The notes under the pieces: model-generated
What the model was told of the DNA's origin: nothing
Database searches by the model: none
What the model saw: only the letters and a program-made list of their open reading frames with translations
NCBI GenBank assembly: GCA_946537255.1
Contig: CAMNFS010000008.1
Span: forward strand, 1 to 51,967
Source of the DNA: an uncultured Erysipelotrichaceae bacterium
Lineage (GTDB): Bacteria; Bacillota_I; Bacilli_A; Erysipelotrichales; Erysipelotrichaceae
Length of the DNA stretch: 51,967 bases
Direction: 5' to 3'
Part shown: positions 31,022 to 40,120 of the stretch, one piece after another
Layout: every line of letters begins with the position of its first letter
How positions within the stretch are numbered: position 1 is the stretch's first letter
Position numbers and translations under genes: made by a program

Positions 31022-31597
31022 CTAGGAACGTCTTCCCACGCCCCAGAAGCTGCCGTCATTGCGGAGGATGACTTCACACGCCTCCTCTCCATACTGTTCC
31101 TTGCAGAGAGCCTTGCCTTCTTCCCCCTCAAAGACGGTTTCATACTGAGAAATCACATCTACCGGTACGGAAGAACATGGAAGCGAAGGATCCACGGCCA
31201 CCGAAACATCACACCCGGACGGCGTCGGTTCCGGTTCCGGGACATTCTCCTGGTCGCTTTCAAGCGCACCTGATTCCATGACATGAATCGTAATGATGAC
31301 CTCTGACTCATTATTGGAAAGGTCCGTACAGACAATCGAAGGATAGTATTCGCCTGGCTTTGTGTAATCCACATACCCGCGGAGCCGGGTCGGAAGAAGC
31401 CCATCCACGTCATCATAGCCGCCGATATTGGAAAAATCGATCGGATGATTGACTTCCGTGTAGAACTCGTACTGTTTCATGTTGATATAGGGCGGCATGG
31501 TGTCAGGTGTATTGACAGGAAGAATCGAACTGTCCTGATTTATGACAGCACATCCTGCAAGAAACAGAACCGCACCAAAAGAGAGAAGTTTACGCAT
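31022..31597 (-). CDS. Lipoprotein with an Ig-like (DUF5011-type) domain
   Basis: A 191-residue lipoprotein. The signal MRKLLSFGAVLFLAGC has a clean lipobox with Cys16. PDTMPPYINMKQYEFYTEVNHPIDFSN, then YDDVDG and VDYTKPGEYYPSIVCTDLSNNES, match the pattern of bacterial Ig-like DUF5011 domains, which often occur in cell-surface proteins. The C-terminal part contains four cysteines, possibly two disulfides, and a Glu/Pro linker. It overlaps the flippase gene by 8 bp and ends the operon. Role unknown; it could bind the exported polymer. Confidence 0.75.
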   Translation of the reverse strand: MRKLLSFGAVLFLAGCAVINQDSSILPVNTPDTMPPYINMKQYEFYTEVNHPIDFSNIGGYDDVDGLLPTRLRGYVDYTKPGEYYPSIVCTDLSNNESEVIITIHVMESGALESDQENVPEPEPTPSGCDVSVAVDPSLPCSSVPVDVISQYETVFEGEEGKALCKEQYGEEACEVILRNDGSFWGVGRRS

Positions 31598-33125
31598 CCT
31601 TGTTCCTCCTTCTCTTCAGAATTCCAAGCACTCTCGAAAACAGATTCCGGAAGCTGCGGTAGAACATCCAGTAGATGATCGTAGTGACAACGGCAGTCAG
31701 TCCCGCCAGGATCAGAATCGAGAGAATCAGAGAAAACCTTCCCTGCATGGCATATGAGGCAAGAAACGTGTTCCAGAACAGATATCCGGCCCCGCCGATG
31801 CAGAAGGCAATCAACAGCCTGCTTACAACCATGAAGTAGTAATCCTTTGCCGGACGATGAAAGACCATGCGATAGACCAGTACCGGATTGTAGGAAAAAT
31901 CCACGGTCCAATAGGCACATGTCGTCGCAAGCACCACCCCGAGCAGACCGAGTTTCTGAACCAGAAGAACCGAAAGCAGAATCTTCACCCCGGCAAGGAT
32001 CCACGCATTGTTCTTGGCGTTGACATACAGGCCGTTGGCGTCTCTTGCGATAATTACGGGCTGGCGCATTGTCATATAGAAGATATTCAGTCCGAAAAAG
32101 AAACAGATCGACATGCTAGCGGTATAGAGCGGATCATTCATCCAGACCGGCACAAACTGAGGCATGACATTGACGATCGTACAGGCCACAATCGTAGATA
32201 CATAGGTCGCGAAATTGAAGAATTCCGTAAAAACGCCATAGCTGTCCGCGTTTCGATCATTGAACAGATTTCCGAAAGAGTTCATCGGGGACTGAACCAT
32301 GGTCTGGGTGATCTTCCCGATGTTGTCAGTAAGATAGCTGTAGGTCCCGTAGACAGAAGACATGACATAGCCCATGAAGCCGCTGACAACGATGTTGTCG
32401 GTCTGGGTGGTCGCAAGCTCGGAGAGCCGCTGCACCATCGCGTATCCGGCCTTGTTCTGAAAGGAATGATCATCCGGGTTACCGGGCTTTTCCTTCAGCC
32501 ATGGATACTCCTTCAGGGCGATCATTCTCGAGAGCGTATTGGCGCACAGAATATTGAGCGCTTCGATCATCAGAATCACCACAAAGGGCATCTTCATCAG
32601 AATGGCAGCCACCATGGCAGCCATCCGCACGATCGAGATAATCTGAATCCAGAAATTGATGCGGTATTCCTTCTGATCCGCCATGATCACAAAATTCGGT
32701 CCGAACAGAAAATAGGAAATTCCATAGGGCATGGCCAGCAGCAGGAAGGTCCCCACCGTTTCCCAATAGGAGAACGGGCTTTCCGCAAGATTCGGGAAAA
32801 CCAGCGCTACCAGCAGCGAAGCGGCCAGACACACTGCTCCGGTAATGCGGAAAATACGGACCGCTCCATGATAGATATTCTTCACCTCTTCCCTGTTTCC
32901 CTCCGCAAGCGGTTTGTAGAGCAGCTGCCGGAAGGCAAGAGAATAGGCAAGTTCGCAGATATTCAGAAAGGTGATCACCTGGGCAATGGTCAGCTGCAGT
33001 CCGTTGACCGCGCTTCCGTAAAGCGCCACAAAAAGACGGACTTTGATAAATCCGATCAGCGGAAGAATCAGAGCCGAAACGGTGCTCACAAGAAAGTTGT
33101 AAAAACTGTGTTTTGTTCGGGACAT
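31590..33125 (-). CDS. Wzx-type polysaccharide flippase (MOP superfamily)
   Basis: A 511-residue protein with about 12-14 membrane helices. It begins MSRTKHSFYNFLVSTVSALI and has LFVALYGSAVNGLQLTIAQV, LSELATTQTDNIVVSGFMG and a basic C-terminus. It resembles oligosaccharide flippases of Gram-positive capsule loci and differs clearly from the one at 12915-14366, so two separate lipid-linked oligosaccharides may be exported. AGGAAAC precedes the ATG. It begins five bases after a family 2 glycosyltransferase gene and overlaps the lipoprotein gene. Confidence 0.88.
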   Translation of the reverse strand: MSRTKHSFYNFLVSTVSALILPLIGFIKVRLFVALYGSAVNGLQLTIAQVITFLNICELAYSLAFRQLLYKPLAEGNREEVKNIYHGAVRIFRITGAVCLAASLLVALVFPNLAESPFSYWETVGTFLLLAMPYGISYFLFGPNFVIMADQKEYRINFWIQIISIVRMAAMVAAILMKMPFVVILMIEALNILCANTLSRMIALKEYPWLKEKPGNPDDHSFQNKAGYAMVQRLSELATTQTDNIVVSGFMGYVMSSVYGTYSYLTDNIGKITQTMVQSPMNSFGNLFNDRNADSYGVFTEFFNFATYVSTIVACTIVNVMPQFVPVWMNDPLYTASMSICFFFGLNIFYMTMRQPVIIARDANGLYVNAKNNAWILAGVKILLSVLLVQKLGLLGVVLATTCAYWTVDFSYNPVLVYRMVFHRPAKDYYFMVVSRLLIAFCIGGAGYLFWNTFLASYAMQGRFSLILSILILAGLTAVVTTIIYWMFYRSFRNLFSRVLGILKRRRNKDA

Positions 33126-33130
33126 GTTTC

Positions 33131-34081
33131 CTACTTTCGAATCATTGGATCAAAGATCCAGGAAGTTAACGGACTGTACAGTTTCAGAAAGAGACGGTTT
33201 TTGAAGGAAAGACTGTTCAGATACGGATTGGCTTTCCAGTTGGGAAAGTATTCCTTCATGACCTTCTCACTTTCCTCATAGTAGATGCGGGTGCGGTCTG
33301 AGCGGATAAACCGGAACATCCCGTACAGCCGCAGATGCTCGATATGAAGATATTCCAGCTCATCATGAAATGCCTCATACAGACCGTCTTCCTGAAAGCC
33401 CCTGCGCACAAGGGCAAGGCTGTCAAAAATATGGGAAAGCCGGGGATCACTGGTGCTTGCCATGATGGAACCGGCCCGCTGACGGTAGTCAATCAGACAT
33501 TCGGGAAGATACGCGATTTTCTCTGAGCCGGCAAAAATCCGTGTTGTGACGGGAAGATCCTCATACCAGAGTCCTTTGGGATAGGACAGCCCCTTCTTCT
33601 GAAACCAGGAGGCTCTGTAAAGCTTGTTCCAGGCAAACATCGGCGAAAGCATCGCTTTCTTCTGAACGCTTTCCGCCGGGCGCGTGCTCAGCCCCTTCAT
33701 GACGAAATCCCGACTGCTGTCAGGGAACCAGTAATGAATATCCGTAACCAGCACATCCGCGTCCCCGATGGCTTCAAGCATGTGTTCATACAGCTGCGGC
33801 CTGACCCTGTCATCAGAGTCAAGAAAGGCAATATACTCCCCTTCCGCATGCGGTATGGCGAAATTTCTCGCATCTGCCAATCCCCCGTTTTCCTTATGGA
33901 AGTAACGGAACCGGCTGTCCTTTTCAACATAGGATCGGGCAATCCTGGCAGTGGCGTCTGTTGACCCATCATCCACGAGAAGGATTTCCATATCCAAAAG
34001 CGTCTGTGCCAGAAGTGAGTCAAGGCACTCTTCCAGATACTGCTCTACATTGTACATCGGTACAATCAGACTGAGCCGCAT
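33131..34081 (-). CDS. Family 2 glycosyltransferase, cytosolic
   Basis: A 316-residue enzyme. MRLSLIVPMYNVEQYLEECL starts the nucleotide-binding core, followed by VDDGSTDATARI, KENGGLADARNFAI and LDSDDRVRP with the metal-binding acids. The C-terminal region FAWNKLYRASWF and YEDLPVTTRIF is shared with the enzyme at 11948-12922, so the two are probably of the same subgroup. The frame is open 25 codons further upstream, but the ATG at 34081 has GGAGG eight bases before it. It lies 32 bp after the YfhO-type gene and 5 bp before the flippase gene. Substrate unknown. Confidence 0.87.
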   Translation of the reverse strand: MRLSLIVPMYNVEQYLEECLDSLLAQTLLDMEILLVDDGSTDATARIARSYVEKDSRFRYFHKENGGLADARNFAIPHAEGEYIAFLDSDDRVRPQLYEHMLEAIGDADVLVTDIHYWFPDSSRDFVMKGLSTRPAESVQKKAMLSPMFAWNKLYRASWFQKKGLSYPKGLWYEDLPVTTRIFAGSEKIAYLPECLIDYRQRAGSIMASTSDPRLSHIFDSLALVRRGFQEDGLYEAFHDELEYLHIEHLRLYGMFRFIRSDRTRIYYEESEKVMKEYFPNWKANPYLNSLSFKNRLFLKLYSPLTSWIFDPMIRK

Positions 34082-34113
34082 ACGAAATCCCTCCTGTCGG
34101 TAAGCGAACTCCA

Positions 34114-36735
34114 TTATACCATTCTGTTCTTTTTCCCGTCCTTTGCGATCGCGCAAAAGACAAGAACAGCATACAGGAAACAGGACACGGCAGAAATGCG
34201 TTTCCCTGCCTCATATCCCTCAGGAGTAAAGACAAATTCGATCTTCCATGTGCCGGGATCCAGTTCAAACCCGATGAATCCGGTGTTGACGCATTCACAG
34301 TCAATCTTTTTCCCGTTGGCATAGACCTCCCAGCCTTCATTCCAGGCAATGGCGGTCGCGACCGTCCTTCGCTCGCCCGTTACGGTGATTTCCGCTTCGG
34401 CTCCGTTTCTGGTAAAGCCAGTCAGTTTCAGGGGATCCAGCGCATTCAGTTCTTCATATACCTCTTCGAGATTCCTGTCGCTGATCCAGAAAAGACGGGC
34501 AGGTATGACGGCGGTTTTGAAGTTGCTGTTATGGGTATAAATACCGACTGCGTCGACCTTTTCCTGAAGATGCACGGCATGAAAGCCGTATTCGGAAAAC
34601 TCCTGATAGGAAATTACCTTGCCATCGCGGTAAAGCTCATAGCTGCCCTCCCCATAGGGCTCCGTCATGGAATAGTCAATAAAGAGCGTTCCCGGTTCAG
34701 AAAAGGCATGTTCCAGAACCGTATTGTTGATTTCTCCAAGATCCTCAAACCGGGGATCGTTGACTGGTTCATTCGCGGAGGAATCCGTCAGGATGTTCGT
34801 GGTCATGAGAAAATCCTGACGGGAGCGCTCCATTGTTTCACAGGCGCTTGCCTTCACCGTATGCATGGACGCAAATCCAAGTCCCGCATGGGCTTTGTTC
34901 CGATAGATCAGAACCGGTGTTCCATCCCCTGCCGCAGTGCTGGAATAAAGGTCATATCCGGCCGGGACGAAGGACTTTTCTCCCTGCGTGGCAATCAGAT
35001 ACCGGTTTCCGAAAACACTGTAGGAAAGAAACTTCGAGGGCATGTAGGGAATGAACCAGTTTTCACTGATGCGGCGGTGATAATATCCTTCACTCGGGTT
35101 GTTGTACAGGCTGAAATAGGAAGAACTGCTGAAATAGCGCTTGGCGTAAGGAAGCAGATAGTTTTCCGCTGTTTCCTCATCCGAGCTGATCCGGTAAAAA
35201 CCCGTATCTTCTTTCTGAATCTCATCGGTAATACGGGTATCAAACAGCATGGTTTCATACTGCCTTGCGCGCTGACCGGCCCCGACAGTGACAGTGGTTC
35301 CATTGACCATTCTTGCATACATGCACAGCAGTGCCTCAGCCATAAGCGCCATCGCAAAATACGTCCTCTTGTTCTGCGTAAGAGCGTGCCGGTAAAAAAA
35401 GGCAAGAGCGATCAGAAAAGGAACAATCAGCAGAATCGAAATCCGGTTGGAATCACTGGCAGTATGAAAGACAAAGGCAATCAGGCTGAACAGCAGAAGA
35501 GCCGCAGTCACTCCAAGCGCTGAGCGCTTAAGAAGTGTCTCATCCCAGTCATCCTGATGTTCGATCAGCTGGCTTACCAGCACGACATGAAAGACAATCA
35601 GAATAAAACACCATCTCGCGGCGGTATTGCCGTTGAAAATCACATAGGCATCCGGAATCAGCACGCACACCGCCAGAAAGCCAATCATCCCAAGCAGCGG
35701 CTTTCGGCCCTCGAAGTCCGTCTTAAGAGCCTGAGGAAACAGCAGCGGAGTCAGAATGAAGCTGTACGAAAACAGTGCGTAGGTATGTACGCCCCCTTCC
35801 CGGAATGGCGATGAGAAAAGATTATAGTCATAGTCATTGATCACCGGAGAAAACGGAGAGCTTATGGCCCGGAACAGTTCCATGGGTCTGAGAAACAGCC
35901 ACTGGGGATCCCTGAGAAAGGAAAGGATTCCGGTATTGACACGGGAGCTTGCAAGCAGCACGCCGGCATCCATCAGAAAGACAAATCCCGCCATGCCAAG
36001 GCCAAGCACATACAGAAGAAACGGCTGAATCAGCTTCCGGATGGTTTCCTTCAGGCTGTTTCCCTTCATCATGAGCCGGGTTGTCATATAGAAAAGAATC
36101 AGCCAGGAGGCCATGTACATCGTAAACAGATCAAGGATGGTAATCAGGGCAATGACGGCCGGAAACACCAGTTTCTTTCTTCCTGCCATCACTTCCTCCA
36201 TGATGTAAAGCAGCAGACAGAGATACATCCAGGCATCAAGATAACTGTAATAGTGCTGCTGAAAGACCGCCCAGCCGCAGAAGGTCATGATCATGGTTCC
36301 GGCAAACCGGGCGGCGTCGTTTTCGGTCAGATCACTCAGCCAGTGATACGCAAAAACCGCCGCAAGAAACATAGCCAGCATCTTTACTATGGGAAAAGCC
36401 GATGGAATCATTTCGGCCTTCGGCAGCAGCATCATCAGCCAGAACGACGGGGAACCAAGATAGGAAAGAAACTGAATCGCATTGGATGTCCCAAAGCTCA
36501 TCATCCAGTTCCATGTCCCGAAGGTTCCCGCATGAAGATCCCGATAGAGACCGACCGTCAGCGGAATCACCTGACGGGTTTCATCTCCCCAGTAGTAATA
36601 CCGCAGCTGCGGCATCAGAAGAAACGGCAGAAAGGACGCGAGCAGAACTCCCGCCGCAGCCAGCAATGTCTGCTTTTTCGACAGCGTGATATCCGGTTTT
36701 CTTCGCATCAGCTTCCGCAGAATATGTTCATCCAT
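34114..36735 (-). CDS. YfhO-family polytopic membrane protein (GT-C-type glycosyltransferase)
   Basis: A large membrane protein of about 873 residues with roughly a dozen helices in its first 500 residues. An extracellular domain follows, then a final helix near the C-terminus. YYWGDETRQVIPLTVGLYRD and FGTWNWMMSFGTSNAIQFL sit in the first outer loop, where YfhO-family proteins have their catalytic-type acids, and EGWEVYANGKKID lies in the late extracellular domain. Family members such as Bacillus YfhO and Listeria GtlB take sugar from undecaprenyl phosphate outside the cell and decorate teichoic acids. The partner GT2 enzyme could be at 8846 or 26224. The ATG at 36735 is preferred, although a strong ribosome binding site is lacking; TATACT at 36745-36750 may be a -10. 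Confidence 0.85.
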   Translation of the reverse strand: MDEHILRKLMRRKPDITLSKKQTLLAAAGVLLASFLPFLLMPQLRYYYWGDETRQVIPLTVGLYRDLHAGTFGTWNWMMSFGTSNAIQFLSYLGSPSFWLMMLLPKAEMIPSAFPIVKMLAMFLAAVFAYHWLSDLTENDAARFAGTMIMTFCGWAVFQQHYYSYLDAWMYLCLLLYIMEEVMAGRKKLVFPAVIALITILDLFTMYMASWLILFYMTTRLMMKGNSLKETIRKLIQPFLLYVLGLGMAGFVFLMDAGVLLASSRVNTGILSFLRDPQWLFLRPMELFRAISSPFSPVINDYDYNLFSSPFREGGVHTYALFSYSFILTPLLFPQALKTDFEGRKPLLGMIGFLAVCVLIPDAYVIFNGNTAARWCFILIVFHVVLVSQLIEHQDDWDETLLKRSALGVTAALLLFSLIAFVFHTASDSNRISILLIVPFLIALAFFYRHALTQNKRTYFAMALMAEALLCMYARMVNGTTVTVGAGQRARQYETMLFDTRITDEIQKEDTGFYRISSDEETAENYLLPYAKRYFSSSSYFSLYNNPSEGYYHRRISENWFIPYMPSKFLSYSVFGNRYLIATQGEKSFVPAGYDLYSSTAAGDGTPVLIYRNKAHAGLGFASMHTVKASACETMERSRQDFLMTTNILTDSSANEPVNDPRFEDLGEINNTVLEHAFSEPGTLFIDYSMTEPYGEGSYELYRDGKVISYQEFSEYGFHAVHLQEKVDAVGIYTHNSNFKTAVIPARLFWISDRNLEEVYEELNALDPLKLTGFTRNGAEAEITVTGERRTVATAIAWNEGWEVYANGKKIDCECVNTGFIGFELDPGTWKIEFVFTPEGYEAGKRISAVSCFLYAVLVFCAIAKDGKKNRMV

Positions 36736-36778
36736 ATGTGTATCAGTATACCCTGAATCCCTGTTCAATGCCTCAGGC

Positions 36779-36809
36779 AAAAAAAGGAAGCATCATCACA
36801 GACACTTCC
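36779..36809 (-). terminator. Rho-independent terminator after the DUF1015 gene
   Basis: Minus-strand GGAAGTGTC-TGTGAT-GATGCTTCC (two G-U pairs) followed by TTTTTTT. Confidence 0.75.
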
Positions 36810-36822
36810 CTTTCCTTTGTTT

Positions 36823-38031
36823 TCAGATTTCGTGAATCAGAAGTCCGCTCAGCAGCTTCGGTTCAAACCAGGTGGATTTCGGCGGCATGATCCGATGATC
36901 ATCCGCGGCGGCGATCAGATCATGGATGTCGGTCGGATACAGAAGAAAGCCGACCGAGCCGCTCTTTTCCGTCCGCTTCTCCACTTCCGCCATCGCGTCC
37001 TTTCCGCCGATGAAACTGATCCGGCTGTCGGTCCGGGGATTGCGGATCGCAAGCAGAGGATCAAGAAGACTGTTCTGCAGGATGGACACATCGAGCCGGG
37101 CAATACTGTCCGCCTCATCATAGAGATCTGCGTGAGGCTTCAGAGAATACCACTTTCCGCCGGTTATCATGATGATTTCATGCATGTGTTCCGGCGGCTT
37201 TTTCTCACATGGAGCAAGATCAAAGGACTTCGAGATTTCTTCAAGAAACTGTGCTTCCTGCATGCCGTTGAGATCCCGTACAACCCGGTGATAGCCAAGC
37301 AGGGAAAGATCCTCCGCCGGAAATGCCGCGGCAAGAAAGCGGCCTGCCTCATCGTTTTCACCTGCGCCAAGGGCTTCGGCGACCCTTGCGCTGGAGGCGG
37401 CACGATGATGTCCATCCGCGATATATAACACCGGAATCTCCTCAAAGATTTCCGCGATTTCCTGCATGCGGCAAGAATCGGAAATCTTCCAGATCTGATG
37501 GCGGACCTCGTTCTGCACAAGGTCATAGACCGGTTCCTCTTTTGTCGCATCATTCAGCAGATCTCTTAGCCGGTCAGTGCCGGGAAAAGTCAGAAAGACC
37601 ATTCCGGTCTGGGCACGGGTCGTCAGAATATGCCGGGTCCGATCATCCTCCTTGGCGGCGACCGTCAGCTCATGACGACGGACCGTCCCGTTTCGATAAT
37701 CCCTGACAGAGGCGCATCCGACAATGCCGGTCTGGGTATGATCACTGGAAATTTCACGATAGATGTAATACGCCTGCTCATCTGAAAACAGCGTTCCTTC
37801 CCGCTTCATATTCTGATAGGCAGATTCCGCCTGATCATAGACAGCCTGACTGTACGGATCGATATCCTCACACAGATCCGCCTCCGAGCGGATCACATGC
37901 ACAAAACTGTGCGGGTTTTCCGCAAGCTTTCCCGCTTCCTTAGCGGAAAGTACATCATACGGAAGGCACGCGACAGCCTCCGCCATGTTCTTTTCTGGCC
38001 GGATGGCTGAAAACGGATAGAACTTTGCCAT
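36823..38031 (-). CDS. DUF1015 family protein
   Basis: A 402-residue cytosolic protein of the DUF1015 family. It begins AKFYPFSAIRPEK...VACLPYDVLSAKEA, with HSFVHVIRSEADL, GIVGCASVRDYRNGTVRRHE, YIADGHHRAASSARV and the ending MPPKSTWFEPKLLSGLLIHE. The ADGHHR motif and the Lys/Thr-rich end are the most conserved parts and suggest an active site. No biochemical role can be read from the sequence. AAGGGGG lies before the ATG. It follows the terminator of the opp operon and has a terminator of its own, so read-through or a cryptic promoter in the 42-bp gap would drive it. Confidence 0.9.
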   Translation of the reverse strand: MAKFYPFSAIRPEKNMAEAVACLPYDVLSAKEAGKLAENPHSFVHVIRSEADLCEDIDPYSQAVYDQAESAYQNMKREGTLFSDEQAYYIYREISSDHTQTGIVGCASVRDYRNGTVRRHELTVAAKEDDRTRHILTTRAQTGMVFLTFPGTDRLRDLLNDATKEEPVYDLVQNEVRHQIWKISDSCRMQEIAEIFEEIPVLYIADGHHRAASSARVAEALGAGENDEAGRFLAAAFPAEDLSLLGYHRVVRDLNGMQEAQFLEEISKSFDLAPCEKKPPEHMHEIIMITGGKWYSLKPHADLYDEADSIARLDVSILQNSLLDPLLAIRNPRTDSRISFIGGKDAMAEVEKRTEKSGSVGFLLYPTDIHDLIAAADDHRIMPPKSTWFEPKLLSGLLIHEI

Positions 38032-38047
38032 GAATTTTACCCCCTTG

Positions 38048-38068
38048 AAAAAGGGACAGTATGTCCCT
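38048..38068 (-). terminator. Rho-independent terminator of the opp operon
   Basis: Minus-strand AGGGACA-TAC-TGTCCCT followed by TTTT; seven-pair perfect stem just after the oppF stop. Confidence 0.8.
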
Positions 38069-38073
38069 GATGA

Positions 38074-39021
38074 TCAGTAGCCGTGTTCCTTCGACCACTT
38101 TTCGTATTCCGCATCGGTAGCGAGCACCGAATGGGTATCACTGATTCTGTGAAGGTGTCCTTCGGTATAGACAACCCCTTCCTTTTCCTTGTTGTATTCC
38201 ACCGCAATGCGCTTTTTTTCAACCCGCGGATTGGGGCGGGGAATCGCGCTGAGCAGAGAACGGGTATACGGATGAACCGGATTCTCGAAAATCTCATCGG
38301 TTGTGCCGGTTTCCACGATATGTCCAAGATGCATGACACCGATCCGATCAGAAATATACTTGACCATGGAAAGGTCATGGGCGATGAACAGATAGGTTGT
38401 GCCGAGCTCATCCTGCAGATCCTTCATCAGATTGACCACCTGAGCCTGAATCGAAACATCCAGCGCGGAAATCGCCTCATCCGCGATCACCAGGCGCGGA
38501 TTCATGACAAGGGCTCTGGCAATGCCGATGCGCTGCCTCTGACCGCCGGAAAACTGGTGTGGATAGCGGGTTGCGTGTTCCCTGGAGAGACCGACTTTTT
38601 CGATAATCGAATTGACCTTGGCATCAAGATCATCCGCGTTTTCATACAGGTGATGGATTTCCAGTCCCTGGGCAATGATCTCCTTGACCTTTTTGCGGGG
38701 ATTGAGACATGCCATCGGATCCTGGAAAATCATCTGCATGTTGGTGCGCAGGTAACGCTCATCCGCCTTCGTCATTCTGCCGCTGATATCATGGCCGTCA
38801 AAGATGATTTTCCCGGCCGTCGGATCATAGAGGCGGATAATGGAACGTCCGGTGGTGGACTTTCCGGAACCGGATTCTCCGACCAGCCCATAGGTTTCAC
38901 CGGCCCAGATATCAAAACTGATGCCGTCGACTGCCTTGGTCACAGATCTTCCCGAACGGAAGTACTGCTTCAGTCCTTCCACATGCAGAAGAGGTTCTTT
39001 TGTCATATCTATTACAGTCAT
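38074..39021 (-). CDS. oppF: Oligopeptide ABC transporter ATP-binding protein OppF
   Basis: The second ATPase of the peptide importer, 315 residues. Walker A is [17 protein letters not shown], the signature is LSGG-like in HQFSGGQRQRIGIARAL, and Walker B is LVIADEAISALD. The ALDVSIQAQVVNLMKDLQ and C-terminal NPVHPYTRSLLSAIPRPNP segments define the OppF/DppF class. Start at 39021: ATGA overlap with oppD. It is the last gene of the operon, before a terminator. Confidence 0.95.
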   Translation of the reverse strand: MTVIDMTKEPLLHVEGLKQYFRSGRSVTKAVDGISFDIWAGETYGLVGESGSGKSTTGRSIIRLYDPTAGKIIFDGHDISGRMTKADERYLRTNMQMIFQDPMACLNPRKKVKEIIAQGLEIHHLYENADDLDAKVNSIIEKVGLSREHATRYPHQFSGGQRQRIGIARALVMNPRLVIADEAISALDVSIQAQVVNLMKDLQDELGTTYLFIAHDLSMVKYISDRIGVMHLGHIVETGTTDEIFENPVHPYTRSLLSAIPRPNPRVEKKRIAVEYNKEKEGVVYTEGHLHRISDTHSVLATDAEYEKWSKEHGY

Positions 39022-40109
39022 TCAAGAATCCCCTCCTTCCGCATCTTTTCCATCCGGTCTCTGAGCTGTTCCGGCATCTCCACTTTCGGAGCCCGCGGAT
39101 CACAGAGCCATGAGGCAACCCGGTGCTTTCCGCCGACATCGAACATCGGCGGTTCCTCTTCATAATCGATCTTCATCGCGTACGGATTGCGCGGCGCAAA
39201 TGCGTCACCGGTAATCTTTTCGAGAAGATTCGGCGGGGTTCCGGGAATCGCGAACAGACGGGTGGAATCGGTATCGGTATCCGGCATCGAAGCCAGCAGT
39301 CCCCATGTATACGGATGCCGGGGATCATAGAAGATCTCGTCAATATCTCCCTTCTCGATGATTCTTCCCGCATACATGACATCCACGTAATCCGCGACCT
39401 TGGCCACAACACCGAGATCATGCGTGATATAGATGACCGCGAAGTTGCTTTCCGCCTGAATCTCCTTGATCAGCTCAAGAATCTTGGCCTGAATCGTGAC
39501 ATCCAGTGCGGTTGTAGGTTCATCGCAGATCAGAATATCCGGCTCACAGGCAAGGGCAATGGCAATCACAACCCGCTGGCGCATTCCGCCGGAAAGCTGA
39601 TGCGGATATTCATGGAACCGTTTTTCCGGATTCTCAATACCTACTTTGGCAAGCAGTTCGATCGCCCGCTTTTTCGCTTCTGAATAACTCAGCTTCAGAT
39701 GGAGAATCATGCCCTCCATGATCTGTTTTCCAACAGTCATCGTCGGATCAAGGCTGGTCATCGGATCCTGGAACACCATGGCAATATGGCGGCCGCAGAA
39801 TCTGTATCGGATTTCCTTCTGGGAGAGCTTGGTCATGTCAACCGTTTCCCTCTCTCCCTTTTCGTTGGTATAGGTATAGTTGATGGAGCCGCTGTCAATA
39901 TGACCGTTGTTGGCGAGAATTCCCATGATCGTTTTGACAGTAACGGATTTTCCCGAGCCGGATTCTCCGACTACGGCAATCGTTTCTCCCTTGAACAGGT
40001 CCATCCGCACTCCCCGGATGGCATGGACCGTACCGCTTGCGGTATCGAAGCTGATGTTCAGATCACGGATCGACAGCACGCGGTCATTCAGATCTCTTGA
40101 AGTCGTCAT
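39018..40109 (-). CDS. oppD: Oligopeptide ABC transporter ATP-binding protein OppD
   Basis: First ATPase subunit, 363 residues. It has Walker [18 protein letters not shown], signature [17 protein letters not shown] and Walker [15 protein letters not shown]. The C-terminal [16 protein letters not shown] and the following cysteine-containing tail ending around [20 protein letters not shown] match the OppD/DppD class. AGGAGGACAGAC precedes the ATG. It works with OppF at the cytosolic face of the OppBC channel. Confidence 0.95.
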   Translation of the reverse strand: MTTSRDLNDRVLSIRDLNISFDTASGTVHAIRGVRMDLFKGETIAVVGESGSGKSVTVKTIMGILANNGHIDSGSINYTYTNEKGERETVDMTKLSQKEIRYRFCGRHIAMVFQDPMTSLDPTMTVGKQIMEGMILHLKLSYSEAKKRAIELLAKVGIENPEKRFHEYPHQLSGGMRQRVVIAIALACEPDILICDEPTTALDVTIQAKILELIKEIQAESNFAVIYITHDLGVVAKVADYVDVMYAGRIIEKGDIDEIFYDPRHPYTWGLLASMPDTDTDSTRLFAIPGTPPNLLEKITGDAFAPRNPYAMKIDYEEEPPMFDVGGKHRVASWLCDPRAPKVEMPEQLRDRMEKMRKEGILE

Positions 40110-40120
40110 GTCTGTCCTCC

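Noticed and set aside
34113-34118. TATAAT before the glycosyltransferase at 34081
   Set aside because: It is formed by the last codons and stop of the YfhO-type gene and lacks a -35. The 32-bp gap fits a shared transcript.
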